This document shows positions 57,526 through 64,000 of a stretch of DNA of 64,000 bases, piece after piece. Positions within the stretch are counted from its first letter, which is position 1; each line of letters opens with the position of its first letter. Below the pieces are notes generated by a model. The model was not told the DNA's origin. It saw only the letters and a program-made list of their open reading frames with translations, and made no database searches. Source of the stretch: Sulfuricella sp. (GTDB taxonomy: Bacteria > Pseudomonadota > Gammaproteobacteria > Burkholderiales > Sulfuricellaceae); assembly GCA_041651995.1 (NCBI GenBank), contig JBAZID010000001.1, positions 744,001 to 808,000 on the forward strand, written 5' to 3'. Made by a program: the position numbers and the translations under genes.

Positions 57526-58608
57526 ATGAACAAGAAACTTCTGGCACTGGCAATCGCTGCCGCTTTGGCTCCTGCTGCTGCAATGGCCGATTCCGGCAAC
57601 GTAACGATTTATGGCTCCTTGCACATGTCCGTTGACAGCTTGGACGATGGCAATAACCGTGAAACCAACGTTTCCAGCAACTCTTCCTACCTTGGTTTCA
57701 AAGGCAATGAAGATCTGGGCAATGGCCTGAAAGCCATTTGGCAACTGGAAACCCAATTCGGTATGGGCGACACCAGCAACACCTCCTCAGCTACTGGCAC
57801 CGTAACCGGCACCACCACCCTCACCCCTATCAGCAACTCCTGGGCTAACCGCAACAGCTTTCTCGGTCTGTCTGGCAACTTTGGTACAGCCATCGTAGGT
57901 CGTCATGACACCCCGTTGAAAATCGTAGGCCGTAAGGCAGACCTGTTCGGCGACCAGATCGGTGATTCGCGTAACCTGATTACTGTCGGCGGTATCGGCG
58001 ACCTGCGTCCAGACAACGTGATTGCCTACATTTCCCCAACCATGGGTGGTTTCCACGGCGCGATCGCTTACGTTACCAACAACGATTCCAACTTCACTGA
58101 AGAAGGTTCTACCAAAGCCACCAGCGCTCTGGGTATGTACGAAAACGGTCCTGTGATGGTTGGTCTTGGCTATGAAAGGCACAATGTTGCCGGCACCGAT
58201 GCTGATCCCAAGCAATGGCGTCTGGTTGGTGGCTACAGCTTCGGCGATGCCAAGATGACCGCCCTGTATCAGAAAGCGGACAATCTGGGTGCTGTAGATG
58301 GCGCTGACCGTACCACTTGGGGTCTGGGTGCTGCGTACAAGATCGGCGCTACCACCATCAAAGGTCAATACTACAAGGCTGGCGATGTGAACGATGCTTC
58401 CGAGACTGGCGCCAACATGATTGTTGTGGGTGCGGATTATGCCCTGTCCAAGCGTACGACTACCTATGTAGCCTATGCTCGCACCAACAACGATGACAAC
58501 ACCAAGGCCTTTAGCGCATTCGGTGGCGGTCATGGTGACCAGCCAGCAACTTTTGCCAACGGCGACAACTCCGCTGGCCTCTCACTGGGTCTGAAGCACG
58601 CATTCTAA
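57526..58608 (+). CDS. Gram-negative porin (OmpC/PorB type)
   Basis: 360-residue outer membrane beta-barrel. Signal peptide MNKKLLALAIAAALAPAA, cut after AMA; the mature start DSGNVTIYGSLHMSVDSLDD is typical of betaproteobacterial trimeric porins, with GNEDLGNGLKAIWQLE and GFHGAIAYV, and a C-terminal Phe (LGLKHAF) for barrel assembly. A strong ribosome binding site (TGGAGAG) and codons that differ from neighbours suggest high expression. Ends at a strong terminator. Confidence 0.93.
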   Translation: MNKKLLALAIAAALAPAAAMADSGNVTIYGSLHMSVDSLDDGNNRETNVSSNSSYLGFKGNEDLGNGLKAIWQLETQFGMGDTSNTSSATGTVTGTTTLTPISNSWANRNSFLGLSGNFGTAIVGRHDTPLKIVGRKADLFGDQIGDSRNLITVGGIGDLRPDNVIAYISPTMGGFHGAIAYVTNNDSNFTEEGSTKATSALGMYENGPVMVGLGYERHNVAGTDADPKQWRLVGGYSFGDAKMTALYQKADNLGAVDGADRTTWGLGAAYKIGATTIKGQYYKAGDVNDASETGANMIVVGADYALSKRTTTYVAYARTNNDDNTKAFSAFGGGHGDQPATFANGDNSAGLSLGLKHAF

Positions 58609-58648
58609 TTTCCGGCCGGCTAGTCCGGTCTGAAGTCTGAAGCTTAAA

Positions 58649-58674
58649 ACGGGCGCCTCGGCGCCCGTTTTTTT
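58649..58674 (+). terminator. Rho-independent terminator of the porin gene
   Basis: ACGGGCGCC-TC-GGCGCCCGT, a perfect nine-pair stem, followed by seven T. It is 41 bases after the porin stop. Confidence 0.92.
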
Positions 58675-58694
58675 GGGCGTTGCCTTGCATGCTT

Positions 58695-58717
58695 GATGCG
58701 CATAATATATACGCATC
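58695..58717 (+). promoter_or_regulatory. Operator-like inverted repeat before ccdAB
   Basis: GATGCG and CGCATC with 11 bases between (CATAATATATA), the centre being -10-like. It lies 23 bases before the antitoxin start, so the CcdA-type antitoxin could bind here. Confidence 0.6.
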
Positions 58718-58739
58718 GAACACCATTAAGGATTTATTC

Positions 58740-58988
58740 ATGCGTATGAATTTGTACGATCTCAGCGCAAAAAAGAGACCCGCCAATCTGAGCATCAACG
58801 AGTCATTGCTGTTGCAGGCCAAGGCGCTCAATATCAATTTGTCACAATTGCTGGAACAGCGTCTTGCCGAGCATCTCCGAGAGTCTTTCCAGAAGAATTG
58901 GCTGGCGGAAAATCACGAAGCAATTGATGCTTATAATCAGCGTATTGAACACAATGGCGTTTTTAGTGACGGATTGCGGACTTTCTGA
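58740..58988 (+). CDS. ccdA: CcdA-like antitoxin
   Basis: 82 residues from the ATG at 58740 (AAGGA upstream). The middle part, RPANLSINESLLLQAKALNINLSQLLEQRL, is a ribbon-helix-helix domain; the tail NWLAENHEAIDAYNQRIEHNGVF is the CcdB-binding motif of CcdA (ending in a Gly-Phe-like turn). Its stop overlaps the CcdB start by one base. Confidence 0.88.
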   Translation: MRMNLYDLSAKKRPANLSINESLLLQAKALNINLSQLLEQRLAEHLRESFQKNWLAENHEAIDAYNQRIEHNGVFSDGLRTF

Positions 58989-59302
58989 TGGCGCAGTTCG
59001 ATGTTTACCGAAACTCCAATCCGGCATCTCGCGCCATGATCCCTTTTCTGCTGGACGTCCAGTCCGACATGCTGGAGCCTCTTGCCACCCGGATCGTTAT
59101 CCCATTGGTGCTGACGAGCGAGATGGGCAAGGCGGCAAAATTCCTGAATCCGCCTGTCGAAATCGAAGGCGTCGCGCTTGTGATGTCGACGGCCGAACTG
59201 GCTGGCGTGCCTTCTCGCCTGCTTGGCGATAGAGTATTGTCCTTGGCGCATAGACGGGATGAGATTATTGCCGCGCTGGATTTTCTGTTTAGCGGGTTTT
59301 GA
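58988..59302 (+). CDS. ccdB: CcdB-like toxin (gyrase poison)
   Basis: 104 residues: MAQFDVYRNSNPASRAMIPFLLDVQSDML, TRIVIPLV, and LVMSTAELAGVPSRLLGDRV, ending in LDFLFSGF, match CcdB, which traps DNA gyrase. The C-terminal SGF is a short form of the usual gyrase-poisoning end (WGI in F-plasmid CcdB), so the activity is not certain. Confidence 0.87.
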   Translation: MAQFDVYRNSNPASRAMIPFLLDVQSDMLEPLATRIVIPLVLTSEMGKAAKFLNPPVEIEGVALVMSTAELAGVPSRLLGDRVLSLAHRRDEIIAALDFLFSGF

Positions 59303-59407
59303 TCTCTGGCATTGCGGCGCGTCAACAGGGATTAAAGCATGAACTTGTTGAGCTTTAGTCCGACCTACCGTAAAACAACTGCTTTAATACTTGAACTTTT
59401 TACTGTA

Positions 59408-59434
59408 CTATCACTCTCATTCGTCGAGTGCTAA
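59408..59434 (+). promoter_or_regulatory. CIRCE-like element (HrcA operator) before rpoH
   Basis: CTATCACTC, nine bases, GAGTGCTAA. The CIRCE consensus is TTAGCACTC-N9-GAGTGCTAA: the right arm is exact, the left has two changes, and the spacing is exact. It ends 28 bases before the rpoH start. A HrcA repressor could thus control the heat-shock sigma factor. Confidence 0.7.
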
Positions 59435-59462
59435 GATATCAGTGTTAAGGAGAGATCAATTT

Positions 59463-60314
59463 ATGACCAATGCTCTTGCCATTCCCGTTCCCAACTCAGC
59501 GGCCAGCCTGGAAAGCTATATTCAATCCATCAGGGCCGTGCCCCTGCTGACGCCTGAAGAGGAGCATGACTATGCCATGCGCCTGAAGCATGACAACGAT
59601 GTGGAAGCTGCGCGCATGCTGGTGATGTCGCACTTGCGCGTGGTTGTGAGCATCGCTCGCGGCTATCTCGGCTATGGCCTGCCGCAGGCGGACCTGATTC
59701 AGGAAGGCAATATTGGCCTGATGAAGGCCGTCAAACGTTTTGATCCAGACCGTGGCGTGCGCCTGGTTTCTTTTGCCGTGCACTGGATCAAGGCTGAAAT
59801 CCACGAATTCATCCTGCGCAACTGGCGTCTGGTCAAGATTGCCACCACCAAGGCACAGCGAAAACTGTTCTTCAATCTGCGCAGCCTGAAACAGAATCTG
59901 GGCACGCTGAACCATGATGAAGTGCAGACCATGGCACGCCAGTTAGGCGTCAAACCGGAGGAAGTGGTCGAGATGGAGACCCGCCTTACCGGTAAGGATA
60001 TCAACCTGGAAGGCAACAATTCTGATGAGGATGATAGTTTCAGCCCGATTTCCTACCTGGTTGACCCCAACGCGGAGCCTGCCGTTCAGCTTGAGCAGGA
60101 CGATACAGCACGGCGCCATAGTGAAGGCCTGAGTGCCGCGCTATCCAGTCTCGATGATCGCAGTCGCCGTATTATTGAAGCCCGCTGGCTGCGGGAAGAT
60201 GGCGGCTTGACCCTGCATGATCTGGCAGCGGAATACGGGGTGTCTGCCGAGCGCATTCGCCAGATCGAGCAGAAAGCGATGCAAAAGATGAAAGTGCTGA
60301 TCGGAGAAAACTGA
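59463..60314 (+). CDS. rpoH: RpoH, heat-shock sigma factor (sigma-32)
   Basis: 283 residues from the ATG at 59463 (AAGGAGA upstream). Region 2: LVMSHLRVVVSIARGYLGYGLPQADLIQEGNIGLMKAVKRFDPDRGVRLVSFAVHWIKAEIHEFI; the RpoH box region ATTKAQRKLFFNLR; region 4 with LHDLAAEYGVSAERIRQIEQKAMQKM for -35 binding. Directs transcription of chaperones and proteases. A CIRCE-like site lies upstream. It faces the cco genes across a strong two-way terminator. Confidence 0.95.
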   Translation: MTNALAIPVPNSAASLESYIQSIRAVPLLTPEEEHDYAMRLKHDNDVEAARMLVMSHLRVVVSIARGYLGYGLPQADLIQEGNIGLMKAVKRFDPDRGVRLVSFAVHWIKAEIHEFILRNWRLVKIATTKAQRKLFFNLRSLKQNLGTLNHDEVQTMARQLGVKPEEVVEMETRLTGKDINLEGNNSDEDDSFSPISYLVDPNAEPAVQLEQDDTARRHSEGLSAALSSLDDRSRRIIEARWLREDGGLTLHDLAAEYGVSAERIRQIEQKAMQKMKVLIGEN

Positions 60315-60343
60315 TCCAGCCCTGGCTGCGGTTGCAGCCGCCC

Positions 60344-60385
60344 AAACAAAAACGGCGCCGTATTTTCACGGCGCCGTTTTTGTTT
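60344..60385. terminator. Bidirectional terminator between rpoH and the cco genes
   Basis: AAACAAAAACGGCGCCGT and its exact complement form an 18-pair inverted repeat around a six-base loop. The T-rich end on each strand lets it stop transcripts from both sides: rpoH on plus, the cco set on minus. Confidence 0.9.
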
Positions 60386-60399
60386 AGGTGTTTTCCGGG

Positions 60400-60498
60400 T
60401 CAGGCCAGAATTACGGACAGGAAACTGATCCAGGACCAGACGATCAGGGCGATGACCACAGTCATCGGCAGATTTTCTTTGCTAAACAGGTTTGCCAT
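60400..60498 (-). CDS. 32-residue membrane peptide after ccoS
   Basis: Reads MANLFSKENLP then MTVVIALIVWSWISFLSVILA and TGA. GGAG lies eight bases before the ATG at 60498. One membrane helix with a short polar N-terminus. It is the last gene of the cco set, 35 bases after ccoS, and ends 14 bases before the terminator. Small single-helix subunits are known in cbb3 oxidases (CcoQ, CcoM), so a role with the oxidase is possible, but I do not know this exact family. Confidence 0.65.
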   Translation of the reverse strand: MANLFSKENLPMTVVIALIVWSWISFLSVILA

Positions 60499-60533
60499 TG
60501 CGCATTCTCCGGTTGATTTTTGGCAATTTTAAT

Positions 60534-60719
60534 TCATTTATCGTCTTTTTTCAATGCCCTGCGTGGAATCCTGGGGTCGTCATCGTCCATCAGGATGCGC
60601 TGCGCGGGACCTTCCATATCTTCGAACTGCCCGCTCCGGATAGCCCAGAAAATACCAATGCCGGCAATGATGACCATAAATCCAGCCAGGCCCAGCAGGA
60701 ATATCAGGATAGAATTCAT
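60534..60719 (-). CDS. ccoS: CcoS, cbb3 oxidase maturation protein
   Basis: 61 residues from the ATG at 60719. One membrane helix (ILIFLLGLAGFMVIIAGIGIFW) and then AIRSGQFEDMEGPAQRILMDDD, which is the hallmark of CcoS. Needed for cofactor insertion in the cbb3 oxidase. It lies 13 bases after ccoI, the usual order. Confidence 0.93.
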   Translation of the reverse strand: MNSILIFLLGLAGFMVIIAGIGIFWAIRSGQFEDMEGPAQRILMDDDDPRIPRRALKKDDK

Positions 60720-60732
60720 GTGATTTATTCTC

Positions 60733-63150
60733 TCATACTTGCCGCAGGCGCAGCGCATTCAGCACCACAACCAGCGAACTGACCGACATGCCAAGCGCCG
60801 CCAGCCAGGGAGGAATATAACCCATTGCGGCAAATGGCAAGGCCAGAAAATTGTATCCTGCCGCCCAGATGAAATTCTGCCGCATTACCGTCAAAGTCGC
60901 CTGGCCCGCCTGCAGTGCACGCCAGATGTCGGGCAGTTTTTCAGACAGCAGCACAATATCGCTGCTGGCACGGGCGACCTGTGTGCCGCCACCCATGGCC
61001 AGGGAAACATCCGCCCCAGCCAATACCGGCGCATCGTTGACCCCATCGCCCACCATCGCCACCACCCCGCCTCCGGCCTGTAACGCCTTGAGGGCTGCCA
61101 GTTTGTCCTCGGGGCGCTGCGCGCCGCGATATTCCGTGATCCCCAGCCTGGCTGCAAAATGCTGCACGGCTGCATTCGAGTCGCCGCTCAGTATGGACAC
61201 ACCCAAACCCTGGGTTTTCAGTGTTTCTATCAAGGTGATGGCATCCGGCCGCAATTCGTCCGAAAGCTCGAAGGCTGCAAGCAGCTCGACTTCATCACAA
61301 AGCCATACCACCGTCGCTCCGGCCGCCACATCCATGGCGGGCTCCTGTTGTGCCTGGGTCAAGCCGGACAGCAGTCGGTTGCCCAAGGTATAACGATGCC
61401 CGCTTATCAGCCCTGCAACGCCCTTCCCGGGAAAATTCTGCGCTTCCGTGACCGGGTGCAATTCATTCCTGCTTAACTGTTCGAGGAAACTCTGGGCCAG
61501 GGGATGTTCCGAGGCCTGCTCCAGGCTGGCAGCCATGCGCAAACAGGCGTGCGTATCCAGCCTGCCGAATGGCAGCACCCGAAGCAGTTTGGGTTTGCCG
61601 AAAGTCAGCGTGCCGGTTTTATCAAATACGACATGCGTCACCTTGGCCAGGGTCTCCAGCGCATGGCCGCGGGTGAGCAGGATCCCCTGTTTGAGCAGAT
61701 GCGAACCAGCCGCCGCAAAAGCAGCCGGAGCTGCAATGGAGAGTGCGCAGGGACAGGTAACCACCAGGACTGCCAGCACGATCTCCAGAATCCGGTCAGG
61801 ATCGTGCCACCACCAGGCAAGCGCGACAACCAGCGTCAGAGCCAGAAGCACATAGGTAAAACGCCCGGCCACCTGATCCGCAAGCTGAGCCAGACGCGGC
61901 TTTTCCGCTACTGCCCGGTCGAGGAGCCGCACAATTCCGGCCAGAACCGTGTTTTCTCCGGTCCCGGTCACGCGTATTTCGAGCGGTCCATCGAGATTGA
62001 TGCTGCCAGCGATGACCGGGTCACCCATTCCCTTGGGAACGGCACGGCTTTCGCCGGTCAACAGAGCCTCGTCCACGCTGCTGATGCCGGCGGCCACTTC
62101 GCCATCCGCGGCAATCGCCTCACCCGGTTTGGCCAGGATAATGTCGCCCTCCACCAGGTCGAGCACGGCCACCGCCTCTTGCTTGCCAGCGCGGAGGCGC
62201 AGGGACATGGCAGGAACCAGCTTGAGCAAATTTTCGGTGGCTTCAACAGATTTCTCCCGTGCATTGCGCTCAAGGAAACGGGTTGAAAGCAGAAACAGGG
62301 CGAACATGGTTATGGCATCGTAATACACCAGACCTTCGCCTTGCAGGGTGACCCACACGCTTCCGGCAAAGGCGGTGATGATCGCAATGCTCACCGGAAC
62401 ATCCATGTTGAGGTGGCCGGATTTCATTGCCCGCCAGGCGCTGACATAAAAGGGCACCGCGGTATAGAGGAATACTGGCAGCGTGAGCACCAGACTGACG
62501 TAACGCAGCAGATTGGCGGTGTCCACATCCATGCCCAGCGAAGCACCGGCATACAACGCAACAGCCAGCATCATGACCTGTGCCGCCGAAAGCCCGGTAA
62601 CCGCGATGCGCCGTATATCCCGGCTGCGCCCCTTGCGCCGCAGCTCTTCCTGCTGCAGGGCATTGTAGGGATGGGCGTTGTAGCCCAGAAGCTGGATTTC
62701 CTTGAGAATCCGGGAGAGCTGGATTTCCCGTTCATCCCAGCTGATACGGGCACGATGGTTGGCATAATTCACCTGAACCGCCTTGACCCCGGGCAGTTGC
62801 TGGAGATGCCGCTCGTTGAGCCAGACACAGGCGGCGCAAGTGATGCCCTCGAGAATCAGCGATGCCTGCTTGATGTGGGGCGCGTCCTCGATAACAAAGC
62901 TTTTCTGGATTTCGGGGTGATCGTAGAGCGCAAGTTTGCTCAGCTCGGCGGGGATCAGTTCATGCCCGGTCGATGGCATGGCCGTACGATGGCGGTAATA
63001 TTCCTGCAGCCCGTTTTCGACAATGGCCTGAGCTACCGCCTGACACCCCCGGCAGCATAACGCCCGCATCTGACCTTCAATTTCTAGCGGGTAATCAACA
63101 CCTTGCGGCAGAGGCAGGCCGCAGTGAAAACATGTGCCGTCACCGCTCAT
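60733..63150 (-). CDS. ccoI: CcoI/FixI, copper-transporting P-type ATPase
   Basis: 805 residues. An N-terminal Cys-rich part (CFHCGLP, LCCRGCQAVA), a heavy-metal domain with GITCAACVWLNERHL, eight membrane segments with the copper path CPC in VVTCPCALS, the phosphorylation site DKTGTLT, and the hinge GDGVNDAPVLAGADV. It exports or loads copper for assembly of the cbb3 oxidase. The start overlaps the end of ccoH/fixH by four bases. Confidence 0.94.
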   Translation of the reverse strand: MSGDGTCFHCGLPLPQGVDYPLEIEGQMRALCCRGCQAVAQAIVENGLQEYYRHRTAMPSTGHELIPAELSKLALYDHPEIQKSFVIEDAPHIKQASLILEGITCAACVWLNERHLQQLPGVKAVQVNYANHRARISWDEREIQLSRILKEIQLLGYNAHPYNALQQEELRRKGRSRDIRRIAVTGLSAAQVMMLAVALYAGASLGMDVDTANLLRYVSLVLTLPVFLYTAVPFYVSAWRAMKSGHLNMDVPVSIAIITAFAGSVWVTLQGEGLVYYDAITMFALFLLSTRFLERNAREKSVEATENLLKLVPAMSLRLRAGKQEAVAVLDLVEGDIILAKPGEAIAADGEVAAGISSVDEALLTGESRAVPKGMGDPVIAGSINLDGPLEIRVTGTGENTVLAGIVRLLDRAVAEKPRLAQLADQVAGRFTYVLLALTLVVALAWWWHDPDRILEIVLAVLVVTCPCALSIAAPAAFAAAGSHLLKQGILLTRGHALETLAKVTHVVFDKTGTLTFGKPKLLRVLPFGRLDTHACLRMAASLEQASEHPLAQSFLEQLSRNELHPVTEAQNFPGKGVAGLISGHRYTLGNRLLSGLTQAQQEPAMDVAAGATVVWLCDEVELLAAFELSDELRPDAITLIETLKTQGLGVSILSGDSNAAVQHFAARLGITEYRGAQRPEDKLAALKALQAGGGVVAMVGDGVNDAPVLAGADVSLAMGGGTQVARASSDIVLLSEKLPDIWRALQAGQATLTVMRQNFIWAAGYNFLALPFAAMGYIPPWLAALGMSVSSLVVVLNALRLRQV

Positions 63151-63938
63151 TGTGCCGCGGAGACTTCAATATGCCGTTGCAGCTCAAAGCGGTCATCGTC
63201 ACGTTGCAACTGAACCGCTGCCACCCACATCCCCGGCAAATTCAGCGTCAATTCTCCACGATAAACACCAGGGGCCGTCTCAAGCAGATCGGCCAGTTGT
63301 TCCGGTTGCGCCAGTCCAGGCCGGACAATGGCAAGTTTGACAGTGGCGCCGCGTAGCGGCTGTTTCCCGGCTTCATGCGCGATCACCGAAACGGCAAGCG
63401 GGCGTCCCCGGGCAATCTCGTCAAGGCCGGCAATGGTGATTTCCCAGCCCAGCTTGCGCTGTTTTTCCGCAGCCTTCATGAATTGATTGATCGTCTTGGC
63501 GGCTTCCTCGTCATGCTGCACCACGCCGGAAAAAGCGGTATGGGGCGGGTTTGCCGATTTCTTTTCGGGCTCGGGCAGCAGCCATTTGGCCACCGAGGGT
63601 GGCACGCCCTGGCCTGAAATCAGCAACAATCCGCCATCTATAACGAACAGCAACAGAAAGAACCCGATAATCAGCTTTGGACCCCAGTGCAGTTTTTTTG
63701 CAGCGCCCGGCTTACGGCCGCCTATCAGCGTGAGAACTGTTGCAGTGGCAAGAAACACAGCCATGTGCATGGAAACCACATCTCCCCCCGGCCACTGCCT
63801 GATGCTCAGCGCGAGATAGGCGGTTACAGACACGGTTCCGCCGATTACGCCTCGCCAGTAGTTGCTGACGCCAAATGCGCGCAGCACGTAATACAGGACA
63901 ATGATCAGTAATGCGCCGCCAAAGAGAGTCTGAAACAT
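63147..63938 (-). CDS. ccoH: CcoH/FixH-family protein
   Basis: 263 residues. The C-terminal two-thirds is FixH-like: a membrane segment LIIGFFLLLFVIDGGLLLISG, then a periplasmic Ig-like part with WEITIAGLDEIARGRPLAVSV and GVYRGELTLNLPGMWVAAVQLQRDDDRFEL. The first 90 residues hold three more hydrophobic segments (FGGALLIIVLYYVLRAFGV, VIGGTVSVTAYLALSI, HMAVFLATATVLTLIGG) not found in ordinary FixH, so this is an extended form. FixH assists cbb3 oxidase assembly. The structural cco genes are expected just beyond the right edge. Confidence 0.87.
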   Translation of the reverse strand: MFQTLFGGALLIIVLYYVLRAFGVSNYWRGVIGGTVSVTAYLALSIRQWPGGDVVSMHMAVFLATATVLTLIGGRKPGAAKKLHWGPKLIIGFFLLLFVIDGGLLLISGQGVPPSVAKWLLPEPEKKSANPPHTAFSGVVQHDEEAAKTINQFMKAAEKQRKLGWEITIAGLDEIARGRPLAVSVIAHEAGKQPLRGATVKLAIVRPGLAQPEQLADLLETAPGVYRGELTLNLPGMWVAAVQLQRDDDRFELQRHIEVSAAQ

Positions 63939-64000
63939 TTTTAGATCTCGTTAATGGTTTTATTCGTGTTTGAAATCGAATCGTGTTTCAAGGTGCAAAG

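Overview
The window looks like chromosomal DNA of a chemolithotrophic betaproteobacterium, probably a sulfur- or iron-oxidising member of the Nitrosomonadales (Sulfuricella/Gallionella-like). This is inferred from the gene complement: Chp/Pil chemosensory genes, thiD-thiE-hemL, diheme c4-type cytochromes with ResB/CcsA (system II) haem handling, an Isp-type [NiFe] hydrogenase with its own hyp and nickel-uptake genes, a possible DsrS-like gene, an SAH riboswitch before ahcY, and cbb3 oxidase assembly genes. No rRNA, tRNA or CRISPR array was seen.

Layout. 1-9308 (-): pilG-pilH-pilI-pilJ-chpA, a type IV pilus chemosensory operon; chpA runs off the left edge. 9537-16799 (+): an orphan phosphate-binding-type protein, thiD-thiE, hemL, then a MoxR ATPase / VWA metallopeptidase-like / DsrS-like set. 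16818-22090 (-): three diheme cytochromes around ccsA and resB. 22185-27768 (+): engB, rpe, a lipoprotein, gph, a candidate Trp leader peptide, trpE, ftsE-ftsX. 27800-44901 (-): hydrogenase region, read right to left: hynD protease, hynS, isp1, an unrecognised 37-codon gene, isp2, hynL, an integron-like cassette, nickel permease, hypA, hypB, DUF4124, hypF, a Phd/PIN toxin-antitoxin pair, hypC, hypD, an AT-rich insert with two accessory genes, then hypE. 45350-50026 (-): PepSY / response regulator / sensor kinase, and prlC. 50097-55704 (+): gamma-carbonic anhydrase, a TonB-type protein, and the SAM cycle genes metK, ahcY, metF. 55806-59302 (+): ParDE-, VapBC- and CcdAB-like toxin-antitoxin pairs around a porin. 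59463-60314 (+): rpoH. 60400-63938 (-): ccoH/fixH, ccoI, ccoS and a 32-codon membrane peptide.

How the genes work together. Nickel uptake and HypABCDEF would build and load the Ni-Fe(CN)2CO centre into HynL, HynD would trim its 15-residue C-terminal tail, and Isp1/Isp2 would carry electrons from H2. The SAM cycle appears to be controlled by two riboswitches: a SAM-II-like element with a terminator/antiterminator before metK, and an SAH riboswitch before ahcY. The ahcY reading frame is broken by one missing base.

Most notable: (1) a gene cassette bounded by attC-type integron sites between hynL and the nickel permease, with no integrase in the window; (2) a 37-codon CxxC gene with 4-base overlaps to both isp1 and isp2; (3) a Trp-rich leader peptide before trpE; (4) the metK attenuator; (5) a CIRCE-like site before rpoH; (6) intergenic repeat families, some of which have entered coding sequence in hypC, hypF, prlC and metF. 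All calls come from reading the sequence; family names are from memory and no search was run.
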